Positions 13,201 to 44,447 of a DNA stretch of 64,000 nucleotides are shown here, one piece after another (positions within the stretch are counted from its first letter, which is position 1; each line of letters starts with the position of its first letter). The notes under the pieces were generated by a model, which was not told the DNA's origin, did no database searches, and saw nothing but the letters and a program-made list of their open reading frames with translations. A program made the translations under genes and the position numbers. The stretch lies in the NCBI RefSeq assembly GCF_031877795.1, contig NC_133971.1, forward strand, positions 85,646,446-85,710,445, written 5' to 3'. Source of the stretch: Strix aluco (Eukaryota > Chordata > Aves > Strigiformes > Strigidae).

Positions 13201-16200
13201 TGTGGGCTGGTGGTCCAGGTCCTGTCTGGCTGCTGGCACTTCTTTGGGTCCCTCTGCTCCTTCCACCCCATGTTCTGTCCCTTTGCAGGGAGGCTGATGC
13301 AGTGGAACACTACCTGGATTTTCTGGCTCTGCTTCAGGAGGGGCTGCAGCAGCAGGTGGGTATCCTGGTGAAGAGCTCCCTTGGTGATTTGATAGATGAG
13401 GTCCAGGGTGTCAGCCCTGGACTCCAGGTTTCAGTGTCTAGTTTGAGATGTGAAGGAAACGAGGTGGGGGCTGGTGCCTCTAACCTGTGGCATGTCCGCC
13501 TTTGGATTCACACCAGAGACCACTTGCCACTGCTATTTGGAGAAACAGCTTCCCATTCCCTGTGGGGAGCAGCTGTTGGCCTGGTTTTGGATGTCCTTCA
13601 CTTCAAGAGTAGGGATTTGCTGCCTTGACTCTGAGCTGTCAGTGCCTCACAGCTTCTGCCTCCTCCAATGGGCTCCAGTGTCTGTGGGAGTGGGCCTGAG
13701 CTTTGCTGGGCTCTTGGTTCCCAGTAAGCACGGGGTCATTCTGCTTGGCTGGGCACTCTGCAGTTCTGTGTCTGAGCACTGCCATTGCTTTTGCTCCCCA
13801 GGTGCCCCTAGACTGTAGCTCAGCTCTGCCCAGGATCCCCGAGGTGTTCCTGGAAGCAGCGTCTGCCTTGGAGCAGGCTGGGAGGCACCAGGATGCCATA
13901 ACCATGTGTGAGGAGGTCATCAGCCGGACGACTGACCTCATCCCACGGATGTTACGAGTGGAGGAGAGGCTGGAGGAGTGCCCATTGCCAGGGGCAGGGC
14001 TGGTGGGTGGACTCCTGTCCCAGAAGAAGGAGAGTCTGTGCTGCCTTGCCTGGAGAACAGCCGCATACCTGCACCAGGGCTGGGCGTGGGCCAACCTGGG
14101 TGAGAGCAAGGAGGCCATAACCCAATTCAGCAGGTGACGAAGCCTTGCTAGGAGAATGGGCATCCCCAACAGGCAGCAATGGCTGTCGGGGGCCAGAGCA
14201 GGGCGCAGCACAGCACAGGGGCTGGCCTGACAACCTGCAGCTGGCTTCCCAGCCCAGGAATTGTACCAAAGCTCCTTTGTCCTCTCACCTGCAGGTGCCT
14301 TGGTGATCTCTTACGAGTCCAGCTTTATGGGTCTGTTGTTGAACTGACAGGTAGGACGCTGCGCAGCTGGGACCTGTGCGGGGGCCTGGCTGCGTTGGGA
14401 TGTGTGTGCTTGGCAGCAGTGGGTACAGGAGCAAGGTGTTGGGCCCAGTGTTGCCTCTGCCAGGAGGTGGTTGTCGCAGCGTGCTGAGCTCTGCGCCACG
14501 CTGGAGCCTCTGAAGGGACTGGCTCGTTTGCTTGGAGCAGGGTTTGGCCTCGGCTCTGCCTCCTTCCCTGCTGTCTTAAGTGACAGTTAAATGGGCTGTG
14601 AACCAGGAAGCTTCTCCAGTCCAGATTTCAGGGAAGAGATCTGTACCACTTGTGCAGATGGGCAAAGGCTGGGCTGCTGCTGAGGTCACTGTTCACCGCA
14701 GCCGTGTAACGAACCAAGCTCCTGGTGTTCTTCACCCTCACCCTCTGCCACCTCCTGGCCTCTCCCAGCCTGGCAGAGAGGCTGAGCACTGCCTCCTGGG
14801 GCCCGGGAAGCTGGAAGATGAGTAGCCCAAATAAAGGTTTGGCCTGTCCTGGCTGCTAACCTGGCTCAGCCTGCTGGGACAAGGGAGGGAATGTCTGGAG
14901 GATGCTGTCTCCAGGTGTGTGTTCTTTCTGTGCCAGAGAATCTCCTGCCAGAATTGGAGGTGCTCCAGAAAATCAGGTTGCTCTCTCTCATCGGGCGAGG
15001 TGCGCAGTTCCTGGAGCTGGAGAGGCACAAGGAAGCCCTATTGGATTTTCAGCATGGTTTGCAGATCTTGCCAGGTAAGAGGTTCATTTTGGTGAGGAAC
15101 AGAGGGGATTTCCACAAATTTGTCCTGGGCTGCTTTTCTGTCTTCAGCAGAAAGGTCTTGTGCTTTAGACCACACTTATTTGGATGTCAAGGAGTTCAGT
15201 ACAGCTACAAGCAATGTCACATACTTGAGATGCTTCTGTGGGGCCTGGCCAGCTCACTGCCCTGGAGAGGCAGACCAAAACTATTGTCAGAGGAGTGTAT
15301 CAGAACCCTGCCCACAACCTGTGCCCTGAAACAGCCTGGAAATTTCTCTTCTTCCTGACCAGACCCCAGCCTGGTACAGCCAGCTTTCTCACAGACAGGA
15401 TCTGCTTTCCCAGAACAGAGGAACTGGAGTCTTGCTTCATCCTAGGAAGCAGCATGTCCATGCCTGGCCATCCAGAGGCCGAGTACGGAGGCCTGTCAGT
15501 GGAGAGGGGAGCAGGGCGGGGAGCTGTACGTGTCCTAAGCACAGCTGAGTGCTGCTCCCAGGGGTGACCTCCCCTGTTCAGTGCTCCAGCTGTCCTGACA
15601 CACTGCAGGGATGTGAGCTTCACCAGGATTTGCCAAACCTGGTCCCAGTCCTGTCCGAGGCTCCCTCCCTTCGGGGGTGCAGACCTGCCTGCAAGGAAAA
15701 CCCCAACCTGTGTCCCAACAGAGGTGTGGCTGGCTGGGCTGCAGGGCTGATGCCATCTGCCTTCACTGCCAGCCCTGGAGTTAATTAGAGCCTGTGACAC
15801 AGCTGGGTCAGTCTCCTCCCCATTACACCACCTCTCCTCATGCTCCCCTCCTTTGTCTGGCTCTGAAGCTGCTTTTGCAACACCCTGCAACCCACAGCAA
15901 CACTGGGGACCTGCTCCTCCCCTGCTAACAGCTGAATACCCCACTTCGTGTCTTGCAGGTGACCCAGCTGCTGCTTCCTACCTGGTGCAGGCCTTGTGGA
16001 AACTGAACCGAAAGCAGGAGGCGGCTGCTCACTGGCAGAAGTTCTCCCAGGGCCCCCCTGGGGAGGATGGGCAGCAGGAAGGGCAGGGAAGGTGTGTAGA
16101 GGGATGAGTGGGATCTTAGCTGGCTGCAGGAGAGCTCCAGCAGTGCAGCCCGTGTTTCAAACTCTGTGGGACAGTTTAGCTCAACTCCTGCTAGCCTGCA

Positions 16201-16551
16201 CCCACAGCTCAGATGTGTCTGAGGAGCTTCCCCTCACATCTACTCTGAGAGGCCGCGGGCTGTGGCTCAGCAGGGACTCCCTGGGGCACAAAATGCTAAC
16301 ACGGAGCTAAATGGAAGGGCAGAGGCTGGGGCAGAGCTGCGGGCTTCGCGCAGCCCATGGGGAGCAAACAGCTTAGTTGGACCACAGCAAGGGAATGCCA
16401 CAGTCCTTGCTGCTGCAACGCTCCCTTCTCTTCCAGGGCCTTCCCTTTGTACCTGGTTTCGTGTCTGAAGCAGGCGATGTTCCCAGACAGACATTCTCTT
16501 GCCAGAAACATACAGGACTACCTCAGGACCACAAAGGACCCCTTGAGCTAG
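7265..16551 (+). CDS. FANCG: FANCG, Fanconi anaemia group G protein
   Basis: Nuclear TPR-repeat scaffold of the Fanconi anaemia core complex. It pairs with FANCA in the subcomplex that supports FANCD2/FANCI monoubiquitination in crosslink repair. Fourteen coding exons, the human number: 7265-7363, 7574-7664, 8391-8522, 9184-9377, 10080-10233, 11407-11537, 11907-12053, 12886-13046, 13289-13355, 13802-14133, 14295-14350, 14937-15074, 15959-16091, 16437-16551. They sum to 1950 nt with consistent phases: 649 residues plus stop (human 622). Matches include GLPAALPTLPLELTV, LGALQAAWWLSASRLG, AEHYLDLLALL-like VEHYLDFLALL and PEVFLEAASALEQAGRHQDA. The N-terminus is poorly conserved, and exon 10 appears about 15-20 residues longer than human around PLPGAGLVGGLLSQKK. 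Three in-frame ATGs (7265, 7277, 7298) could start it; 7265 is chosen as first and has G at -3 and +4. Confidence 0.95.
8040..8066 (+). repeat. (GA)n microsatellite in FANCG intron 2
   Basis: A GAGGGAGGGAGAGAGA stretch passes into a pure GA run. It is intronic and far from splice sites. Length is likely to vary between individuals. Confidence 0.8.
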
Positions 16552-16683
16552 CCTGATCAGTCTCCCCATCCCCACCTGCTGAAGTCTCCCTGTATCGGGC
16601 TGGCTGGCACAAGGCCTTTAAGGACTCCTCTAAGACTCAGAATGACTCTTGGATAAAGCTGGATTCCCAAAGGACTGAAACAG

Positions 16684-16689
16684 AATAAA
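16684..16689 (+). terminator. FANCG poly(A) signal
   Basis: Canonical AATAAA 133 bases after the FANCG stop codon, giving a short 3' UTR. Cleavage is expected at about 16700-16715. Confidence 0.8.
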
Positions 16690-16911
16690 TCTTTTCTGAT
16701 AAAAGCCTTGGCTCTATTTGAAGTTTTTCTGTGCCCTTTTTCCAGAGCAAACCTTGACACTGCCTGGAGGGGCTGTGAGCCCATGGGCTGTGCCCTGGGT
16801 TCTTGGGAGGTCAAGGGCAGGATACCATCATCATCATCTGCTATATGTGGTGGGGCAAGCTCTGGGCTCCAGGGAGGTGGTGGTGGAGTCAGGCGGTCTC
16901 ATAAAACAAAG

Positions 16912-17610
16912 TGTTGTCAGGTCGCCTGTCCTACTGATAAAGGAAATGGTACCTACTTTGCAACTTATTTACTTATAGCAACTTATAATTATTTCTGAAT
17001 ATCTTAATAATTCTGCTTGCCCTGGCTGTTCTGTGGAAGCTTACCAAGGACTACTGTGTTCATCAAAACAAAGCTGTTTTCTGTGGAAACTTACCAAGAA
17101 TTACTGTTTGGCAAAAATAAGAGACACGTCCTTGGGAAGCAGATGTGCTCCAACTAGTTTAGTCTTTGTAATGGATAGGTAGCTGTATATGGGCGGTATA
17201 AACTAATATACTGGTGCTTTTAGGTAAGATAGAGGTGGTAAACCAGCGGGAACCACTCTTGTTATTCAAGAAATTGGCTAAGAGAATCTGTGCATGCTCC
17301 GAGGAAAAGTATGAGGTGAGAAAGACTGTGAGCCTTCCTCCAAAAGCCCCCCGAAGATGCCCACCAGGAGGCAATGCGCAGGTGCAAAGAGAACATAAAC
17401 TGCTGAGACCAGCCTCTAGAGCTAACCCAGCCTCACTCATGCATATGGATGTTTGTGTTATGTAATCCGATGAATATGTATACCCACACTGTAAGTTTTC
17501 GGTAAAATGTGCGGTGGGTGTGCAAGCTTTGTGGAGAAATCCCCTTGCACCCCGGCTGGAGTAAACATACCTGCTGTGTAACTCTTGAGTTGTAGAGTCT
17601 GTTTCTGCCA
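16912..17610 (+). mobile_element. Solo LTR of an endogenous retrovirus
   Basis: AT-richer block of about 0.7 kb, compositionally unlike its flanks, beginning TGTTGTCAGG and ending TTTCTGCCA. Its right part has an LTR-type R/U5 layout: GCAAGCTTTGTGGAG, a CCCCTTGCACCCCGGCTGG stretch, AGTAAA as likely poly(A) signal, then ACATACCTGCTGTGTAACT. Orientation is plus. No internal retroviral region flanks it, so it is a solo LTR, and a clear target-site duplication was not found. Ends are approximate; family is probably an avian class II/K-type or ERVL-type element, not resolved here. It sits 0.2 kb after the FANCG poly(A) signal and about 1.2 kb before the VCP start codon. Confidence 0.65.
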
Positions 17611-18439
17611 ATCACTACCTGTGCCTCATATCCTGGCTTTGTACTCTGTCAGTGTTGTTTGGAGCCCAGAGCAGCGGTTTTGGCTGAAGCACATATCTGA
17701 GGCCTGATTTCCACCACACTGCGCTAGCCAGGGATGGTGATGGGGTCTAGATTGGTGCCTGCGTGGCCCCTGTGTCCCTGTGGGTTTGTGCCAACCATCC
17801 TGCATGGCTCTGGGCTCCGCTGTGACACTGAGCAGGGGGGAAGGGGCACTTGTTCCTGCCCAGCGTCTGGCGCAGCTGATTTTGGGTGACCGCATAAGCT
17901 GAGCCTTGGGCAAGCCTTGTCCCCCACGAAAGGGAAATCGGGAGCTACAAGGCAAAGGGTGAGTTGGGAGAGAAGAAACGGGACATGACAAAGCTCAGGA
18001 GAAGCGCGAGCTGGGAGCTGCTGCGGCCCCCTCTGAGTGCGGTTCCCTATGCAAAAACATCTTGGCAAGTCGGAATCCCCCGCAGGCTGCAGGAATGGGG
18101 CTCCACGTGCAACGTCCTTTGGTTCCAGCGGCGTTTCTGGCCCCGAGGAAGCGCCACCCAGGTGGATGCGAGGGTCTGAATGGGGTGGGAACCGGGGCGT
18201 GGAGGGCGCTGGGTCAAAAATACCAACCCGGGGAAAGAAAAACTGCCCAAACCGTACATAAATGGGGGAAAAGGGAGGCGGGTGGGTGCTGTGGGCGGAG
18301 GGGAAGGCCGCACGCACCCCTTCACCCGAGGGCAATGCCCCCCTCGGAGCGCGTCCCCCCACCCCGAGCCCGGCGCTGCCCCCGCCATGCTAGCGCGTGC
18401 GGGCCCGCTCAGCCCACCCCCCAAGCGGCTCCCCGAGCA

Positions 18440-19005
18440 CCCGCCTCCCGCCCCTCCTGATTGGCTGCAACTCTGCCGCCCGTTTCCCCTTTCCTCGGGC
18501 GCTAGCCAATCGCGAAGCGAGACTGACCCGGGGAACTGTCTGGGCGGGACTTCCCGTCCGGATTTTCCCATTGGTGGATTTTTGCCATTGGCTGCCCGGG
18601 CCGTGTTGCCAGGTAGAACAGCCACGGCAGGGACGGCGCTGCGATTGGCTGGCGGATGTGGAGCTTGACTCGTGACGTTTGCGAAGAGAAAAGGAGAGGG
18701 GCGGGGCGGAGGAGAGAGAGCGCCCGTTCCTTCCCCCCCCGTCGCCCCGTCCTCCCCGCTTTCGCCTCTCCCATTGGCTGAGGCGCTGCCCGGGAGGAAT
18801 TTCCGATTGGTCAGCGCACGCTGTTGCTAGGCAGGTGAGGCGGCGCGGGGGGGAGCTTCCCCTTCCGATGAGTCGGCTCTGAGGTTCAGTCAGCGCGAAG
18901 CGCCCCGATCCGCCGTCGCCGCCGCTACCCTGCCTGAGACCCGCCGCCGCCGCCCGGAGGAGCTGCCGCCGCCCGCCTCCCCTCGCCCCTTCCCCCCCCA
19001 GCGAC
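18440..19005 (+). promoter_or_regulatory. VCP CpG-island promoter and 5' UTR with seven CCAAT boxes
   Basis: Dense CpG island (about 18140-19540) around VCP exon 1. Seven NF-Y type CCAAT/ATTGG boxes lie in 351 bases, starting at 18460, 18506, 18570, 18587, 18644, 18773 and 18806; all but the second are in the ATTGG orientation. RFX/X-box-like half sites GTTGCCAGG (about 18605) and GTTGCTAGG (about 18833), a CRE-like TGACGTTT (18672) and GC boxes are also present. There is no TATA box. Transcription probably starts near 18850-18900, leaving a 5' UTR of about 100-150 bases before ATG 19006. Confidence 0.8.
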
Positions 19006-39825
<20,820 letters not shown>

Positions 39826-40142
39826 CGTGCTGTCCTCGGTGGACCAAACTTCACATCAGGCCACGTTGTACAGGGAAAAATCCAATGTTCAATGGACTCT
39901 TGGCTTCTTCATTCCTCAGTCAGAACAGTGTAGCTGCACGTCAGACTTTGTACAGGGAATGTTTTCTGCAAACACAAATCCAGACCGTTGTCAGTTGGGA
40001 GGCAGACAGTGAATTAATAAGGAGGGGAACCGACTTAATTTCTGAGAAATTTCTGTTCTAGTTTATGTGGCAGAATCAGCAGCTTTAGCAAAGGGTACAA
40101 CGCTAGCCTGTATAAAAAAAAAAAAAAAACAAAAACAAAAAT

Positions 40143-40162
40143 AATAAAAAAAAATTAATAAA
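40143..40162 (+). terminator. VCP poly(A) signals
   Basis: Two AATAAA hexamers, 40143-40148 and 40157-40162, in an A-rich stretch about 320 bases after the VCP stop codon. The 3' UTR is therefore about 340-360 bases, with cleavage near 40175-40190. Confidence 0.8.
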
Positions 40163-40189
40163 AATCCCACAAAACTCTAGCCAGGCCCT

Positions 40190-42470
40190 GGCAGTTCCTT
40201 TATGTGGTGCTGGTGCTATCTGTAAGCCGGTGTCTGGGGTGCTGCCTGAGCACTCCTTGCTCTGGTGGACTCCACCTGTGTGTGTCCTTCCCTGCTGCGT
40301 GCGGGGTTGCTCTTTGTCCTTAACACCTCTTAGCTCACATTAATGGAAAAAATTAGTTTGGCAGTGTCTCTCCCCTGCCCTGTCTTGGCAGGAAGTGCTG
40401 AGTCAGAGGGCCTGGCAGCAGGTACCTGGTGTTGCTTCTCCCATGCTGGCCCTGAGCTCTCAGATCTGCTGCTGCTTTGGCTCCTCTGCAGCAAAGGACT
40501 TCTCCAGCGATCCCTGCCTGAAGGTGGGCATGAGGGGGGCACTTGGGTTGTGTCTGGGGTCCGGGGTACAGCCTGACACCACTACGGGGAGCTTCAGCAC
40601 AATGTTTCCTGCGTCCCCTTGCGTTTCTTGATGACAGTCTTGTATTTCTGGTGCCATCTGGCCCCGCGTTGCACCCCAGACTCGCTAGTTAGGTTCTGAT
40701 CACGGTGGTTCCACTTCTACCTCGCCGCCTTGCTCCTTGGTTTATTTTTCCTTCTCTGTGCTGCTGTACTTACACGTGAGCAAAGCCCTGGGTCTGGTCC
40801 CATCACGCCCACAGGAGCAGGGTGGGAGGCTGGATACAGCCCCTGAGCCCAAGCCGGGAGCCTGTTGGGCAGTGACTGTAGGATGCCCAGAGCAGCTGCG
40901 TCCTGTTGGCTTTTAGGGGGTTACAGGAACTGAGGGTTTCTGCAAAGATAGTTAAATACACAGATTGTGTGGCAAAAAGTTGCCCCAGGCCTTTAGGGCC
41001 GAGCCACGCTGGAGAGGGCAACCTTTCCCTTCTCTCCAGGAGCTGTGTGGGGCTGTGGCAGTGGGTGCTTCTGCCCCAAAGCCTGGCAGGTCGTGGAGGG
41101 CTCAACCAAACCAGCTGGATTTAAGGAGAGTCTCAAAATGGCAGGAAGACAGGACTACCCACGAGAGGGGGCCTGTGCCTAGCAGCGGGGAGAAACATGC
41201 TGAAATTGGGAACGCTGTGTTTAAATAGCACAACCTCCTGCTGGGGTAGGAGGCCACGCAGGCCCCCAGGGAGGGGGGTAGCTCAGGTGCTGCTCTGTCC
41301 TACTTCCGAGCTCTGCCAGCACCGCTCTCGCCCTGTCCTCACGCTGCCTCTGTTCGAGAAAACACTGCTGCTGCTCTCTCCTGCGGGGATGCAGGCCATC
41401 GCCTCCTCCTGTAGCAACCGGGATAGAGGCGGGAGGAGGGCTGGTGCTTCACCTACCCCCCAGCCTTTTTTTTGGGTTAACTGGCACTTGGAAACCCCTG
41501 ACAAGAGCTCTGCGGGACTCTCCCCAAAGCCTTCCTCAGCTCTGGCAGGGTTCTTCCTTCCTGCCAGTTTGGTTCCATCACCACCCAGCAAGTGCTGGGG
41601 GAAGACCCACCCTGGCATCCCTGTCGGCTGGGGTAAGCAGGGTGTGGGGTGGTGGGGTGTGCGCCCCAGCTCCCGGCAGCTCCAGTCTTCCCTGCCGCCT
41701 CTCCTAATTGCAAACGCTAATGGAATCGAGCAGGGATGGAAAACCTCATCTTTCTTCCCTGCCGTCTGCGGGACATGGCTCCTGCTGGAGACAGCACCCA
41801 CAGGAGCTCCCAGAGCAGAGTAAACCTGCTGAGGGGGCTGAGGGTGTGCCCTAAATCAGCACCTGCAGCAGCTGGGGAGCTTGGCTGGGCCCCCCACCCC
41901 CATGACCCCCCAGCAGCCCCAGGAGGGTGGTTGGCACCAGGATCTGGGATTGTGCCCCTTTCTGGGGCCGCCCCGCCTCTGCAGAGACCCCTGGTAGCTG
42001 CAGGGGCAGGAGCCTTCCCACAGCACCCTCCTCCCCTGCCCAGAACCTTGCTGGGGGGACTGGGCAGCCCCCAAACGTGCTGTGGGGGGAGGAAGGGGCT
42101 GTTGGCTGAGGCTTGCCCTGGATGGTGTGGGATTAGTGAGGGGGACAGCTGAGGGCAGCCCTTTCATTGCCATCATCGTCGTCATCTCCCTGTGCCCCCC
42201 CGGGTTTCCCAGAGCCCCCCACCAGCCCTACAGCTGGGCCCCACAGGGACTGTGTGGCCTCATAGGGGCCACAGCCCAGCCACGGTGGGTGCAGGATGGA
42301 GGGAGGACCCCTCCCCGGCCAAGATGTTGGGGTTAGAGGCTGATGCCTGACCCCAGGGATTGGGGCCCTCCTGCAGCACCCCAAACCCCTCCGGGCCCAC
42401 CAGGCGCTCCTGCCAGCAGAGGGCAGGCAGCGGCCACGCTCATCGCCTCCCGTCCCACTCTGGCCCAGAT
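40190..42470. other. VCP-DNAJB5 convergent intergenic region, left part
   Basis: Moderately GC-rich sequence between two converging transcription units. Overlapping short open frames occur on both strands but none resembles a known protein or shows coherent splice structure. No repeat family recognised. Confidence 0.55.
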
Positions 42471-42474
42471 GCAT

Positions 42475-42765
42475 CTTACCGGCAGCCCCGGCCCCAAGTA
42501 CATCCCCTCCCTTTGGGCACCTCCTTGGCCCACACGCATCCCCTCCCCATGGCTATCCCTGCCCCAAGGGCGTCCCCCTACCACAGGCATCCCTTCTCCA
42601 CCGGCATCCCCTGCTCCATGGATGTGCCCTCCCTGTTGACACCCACCGGCCCATGGACATTCTTCCCCATAGGTGTTCCTGCTCCAAGGGCTTCTCCTCC
42701 CCATGGTCATCCCCTCCCCATGGTCCTTCCCCACCCATGAGCATCCTCGGCAGCATGTCAGACCC
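42475..42765. repeat. Degenerate C-rich minisatellite
   Basis: Imperfect tandem copies of a roughly 20-24 base unit built on GCATCCCCTCCCCATGG, with CATGG recurring. Translated on the minus strand it gives a G/E/W-rich repeat (PWGRD, HGEGM), which looks like an artefact of the repeat. Boundaries are approximate. Confidence 0.7.
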
Positions 42766-42902
42766 CATGGCTGGGGGGAGCTGTGCTGGCTCTGCCTCCC
42801 CAGTCTGTCCAGCCCGTTATCCACTCCCAGCCCTGTCTGCTGTGTGGGCTTCAGGGTTAGAGGGGTGTGGGGTAATTTCATGGCCCCAAGCTATCGTCTG
42901 GG

Positions 42903-43675
42903 TGTCGCGGATGAAAGTATTGACACAGTAATATTTAGTAAGAAATCTAGGTTTATTAATAACTAACAGCAATTTATTATTATAAAATAGTTCAGAAATA
43001 CTAAAAGAAAGAAAAGCGACTTATTCAGATTCTAAAATGAGAAGATTCACACTAATTTACTTAACGGTACCTTTATATATACATGCGCATACAGAAAATG
43101 GACAAACACACAGAAACAAAGGTGTTTGAACACGGAACGGACATACATACACAGAAACAAGGGTGTGTACACACACACACACATACACACACACACAAAG
43201 AGAAGCTAGCTCAAAGAAAATTTCGGTCTCGAGTTTAGAGCAAATACTCACAATGCCTTGGCATTCCTCAACGGGCGATAATTGAGACTCAAGTGGGGGA
43301 CTTCGCCCTGGCCTTCCGTCTGGAGCAGACGACACCTGAAGGGTTTGGTACCTGAGAGGCTCCCAGCTCAGGGGAGATGCTGGTCACAGGCCCGCTGCGA
43401 TCCAGGAGAGCTCAAAGGGTCTCCCTGGTGGTCGCCATTTATAGGGTCCAAGATAATTGACTTTTGTCCAATACCTTCTGGTGCCTTCCAGCAGTTACAC
43501 AAGAGTTTGATTAATGTGCGACTCTGTTATTGTTCCCCTTTGACCACATCCCAGGCACAGGTGTGCCAGGCCCTTAGGAGTTGATGGGCTGTTATAGCTG
43601 TTTCCGAGCAATCAGGAGGGGCAGGAGCCAGGCTCGTTAACGTTATCAGTCCTTATCTCCACAGATTGGTGTACA
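42903..43675 (-). mobile_element. Solo LTR of an endogenous retrovirus, reverse orientation
   Basis: About 0.77 kb block, read on the minus strand from TGTACACCAATCTG to CATCCGCGACA (TG...CA termini). It has a TATA box CTATAAATGG (43436-43445) and, near its 3' end, a poly(A) signal in TTATTAATAAACC (around 42954-42959). The LTR layout U3-TATA-R-AATAAA-U5 is clear and looks whole. No internal region is attached, so it is a solo LTR, probably ERVL- or gypsy-like avian in type. Flanking duplications were not convincing. It contains a CA microsatellite. It lies between the converging ends of VCP and DNAJB5. Confidence 0.72.
43169..43197. repeat. (CA)n microsatellite inside the LTR
   Basis: ACACACACACACACATACAC-type run, interrupted once by AT, flanked by related CATACATACACAG sequence. 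Likely length-variable. Confidence 0.85.
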
Positions 43676-44430
43676 GCTCGGGGGATGTGGGTGGAATCAC
43701 ACGTAGCACCAAGCAGCCCAACAAAGGGAGGGGGGGTTAAGGATTGCACCACCACACTGGGAGAGGGCAGTAAGCCATGATGGGCCTCTGCCCAGTCCCC
43801 TTCCTGAGGCACAACACCTGCGGGTTTTGCTCTCATTGCCTCCCCTTGCGTGCTGCTCCTGCTGGGAGCATATGGGCAGACTTTTCCCGGTATCAGCAGG
43901 ATTTTCCCTGGGTGCAGCTTGTGCCGCTGCCTCCGGCCCTGCCCCAGGGACCCTCTGAGAGGAGCTGGGTGCTGGCATCTCTCCAGTTTGCCGTGGGCAG
44001 CCACCAAGGAGCCCCTTTCACCGACCCATCCCCAGCTGCAGCACCCCACTGCCTGTGTCAGACACATCCTGGGACCCTCATGGAGACACAGAGCCCCTGA
44101 CCCGCCAGCAATGTGGTCAGTGTAGCGATCATTGATGAGGCGAGCAGCCATGCCACCTCAGCAAGTCACACTCGCTCCTGTGCCCTCATTATCAGGCCCT
44201 GAAGGTCCTGTGCACCAAGTAGACAACCCAAAAGGATTTATTTTTCCCCTCCCTACCAGCCTCAAGGTTCCTGGGTGCCAGGCTGCTTATTTCCTTCTTT
44301 ATTGGCCTTGAAGGTCCCAGGGATCCCACCAGCCCAGTGTTGACACCCCTGTAACAAGAGCCCCATCCTTGCTGCCTGCGTGAACACAGCACAGCATCTC
44401 CCACCACAACACACACTGAGGAAATATATT
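43676..44430. other. VCP-DNAJB5 intergenic region, right part
   Basis: No gene recognised. Read on the minus strand it holds two further AATAAA hexamers (44298-44303 and 44237-44242) downstream of the main DNAJB5 signal, so longer DNAJB5 transcripts are possible. Confidence 0.5.
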
Positions 44431-44441
44431 TTTTAAAATAC

Positions 44442-44447
44442 TTTATT
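44442..44447 (-). terminator. DNAJB5 poly(A) signal
   Basis: AATAAA on the minus strand (GAAATAAAGTATTTT), 1.8 kb downstream of the DNAJB5 stop codon. This implies a 3' UTR at 44425-46250, which includes A-rich runs and a GGAT-rich repeat. Two more AATAAA copies follow at 44298 and 44237. Confidence 0.65.

Noticed and set aside
18587-18660. An ER stress response element (CCAAT-N9-CCACG) in the VCP promoter
   Set aside because: CCAAT boxes and a CCACG are present, but not in the required orientation and spacing.
42480-42760. Possible CRISPR-like array
   Set aside because: The units are imperfect, abutting and without unique spacers, in a vertebrate nuclear locus. It is a minisatellite; no CRISPR array is present in the window.
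42333-42881. A 182-codon minus-strand frame with HGEGM/PWGRD repeats
   Set aside because: It is the translation of a degenerate C-rich minisatellite and resembles no protein.
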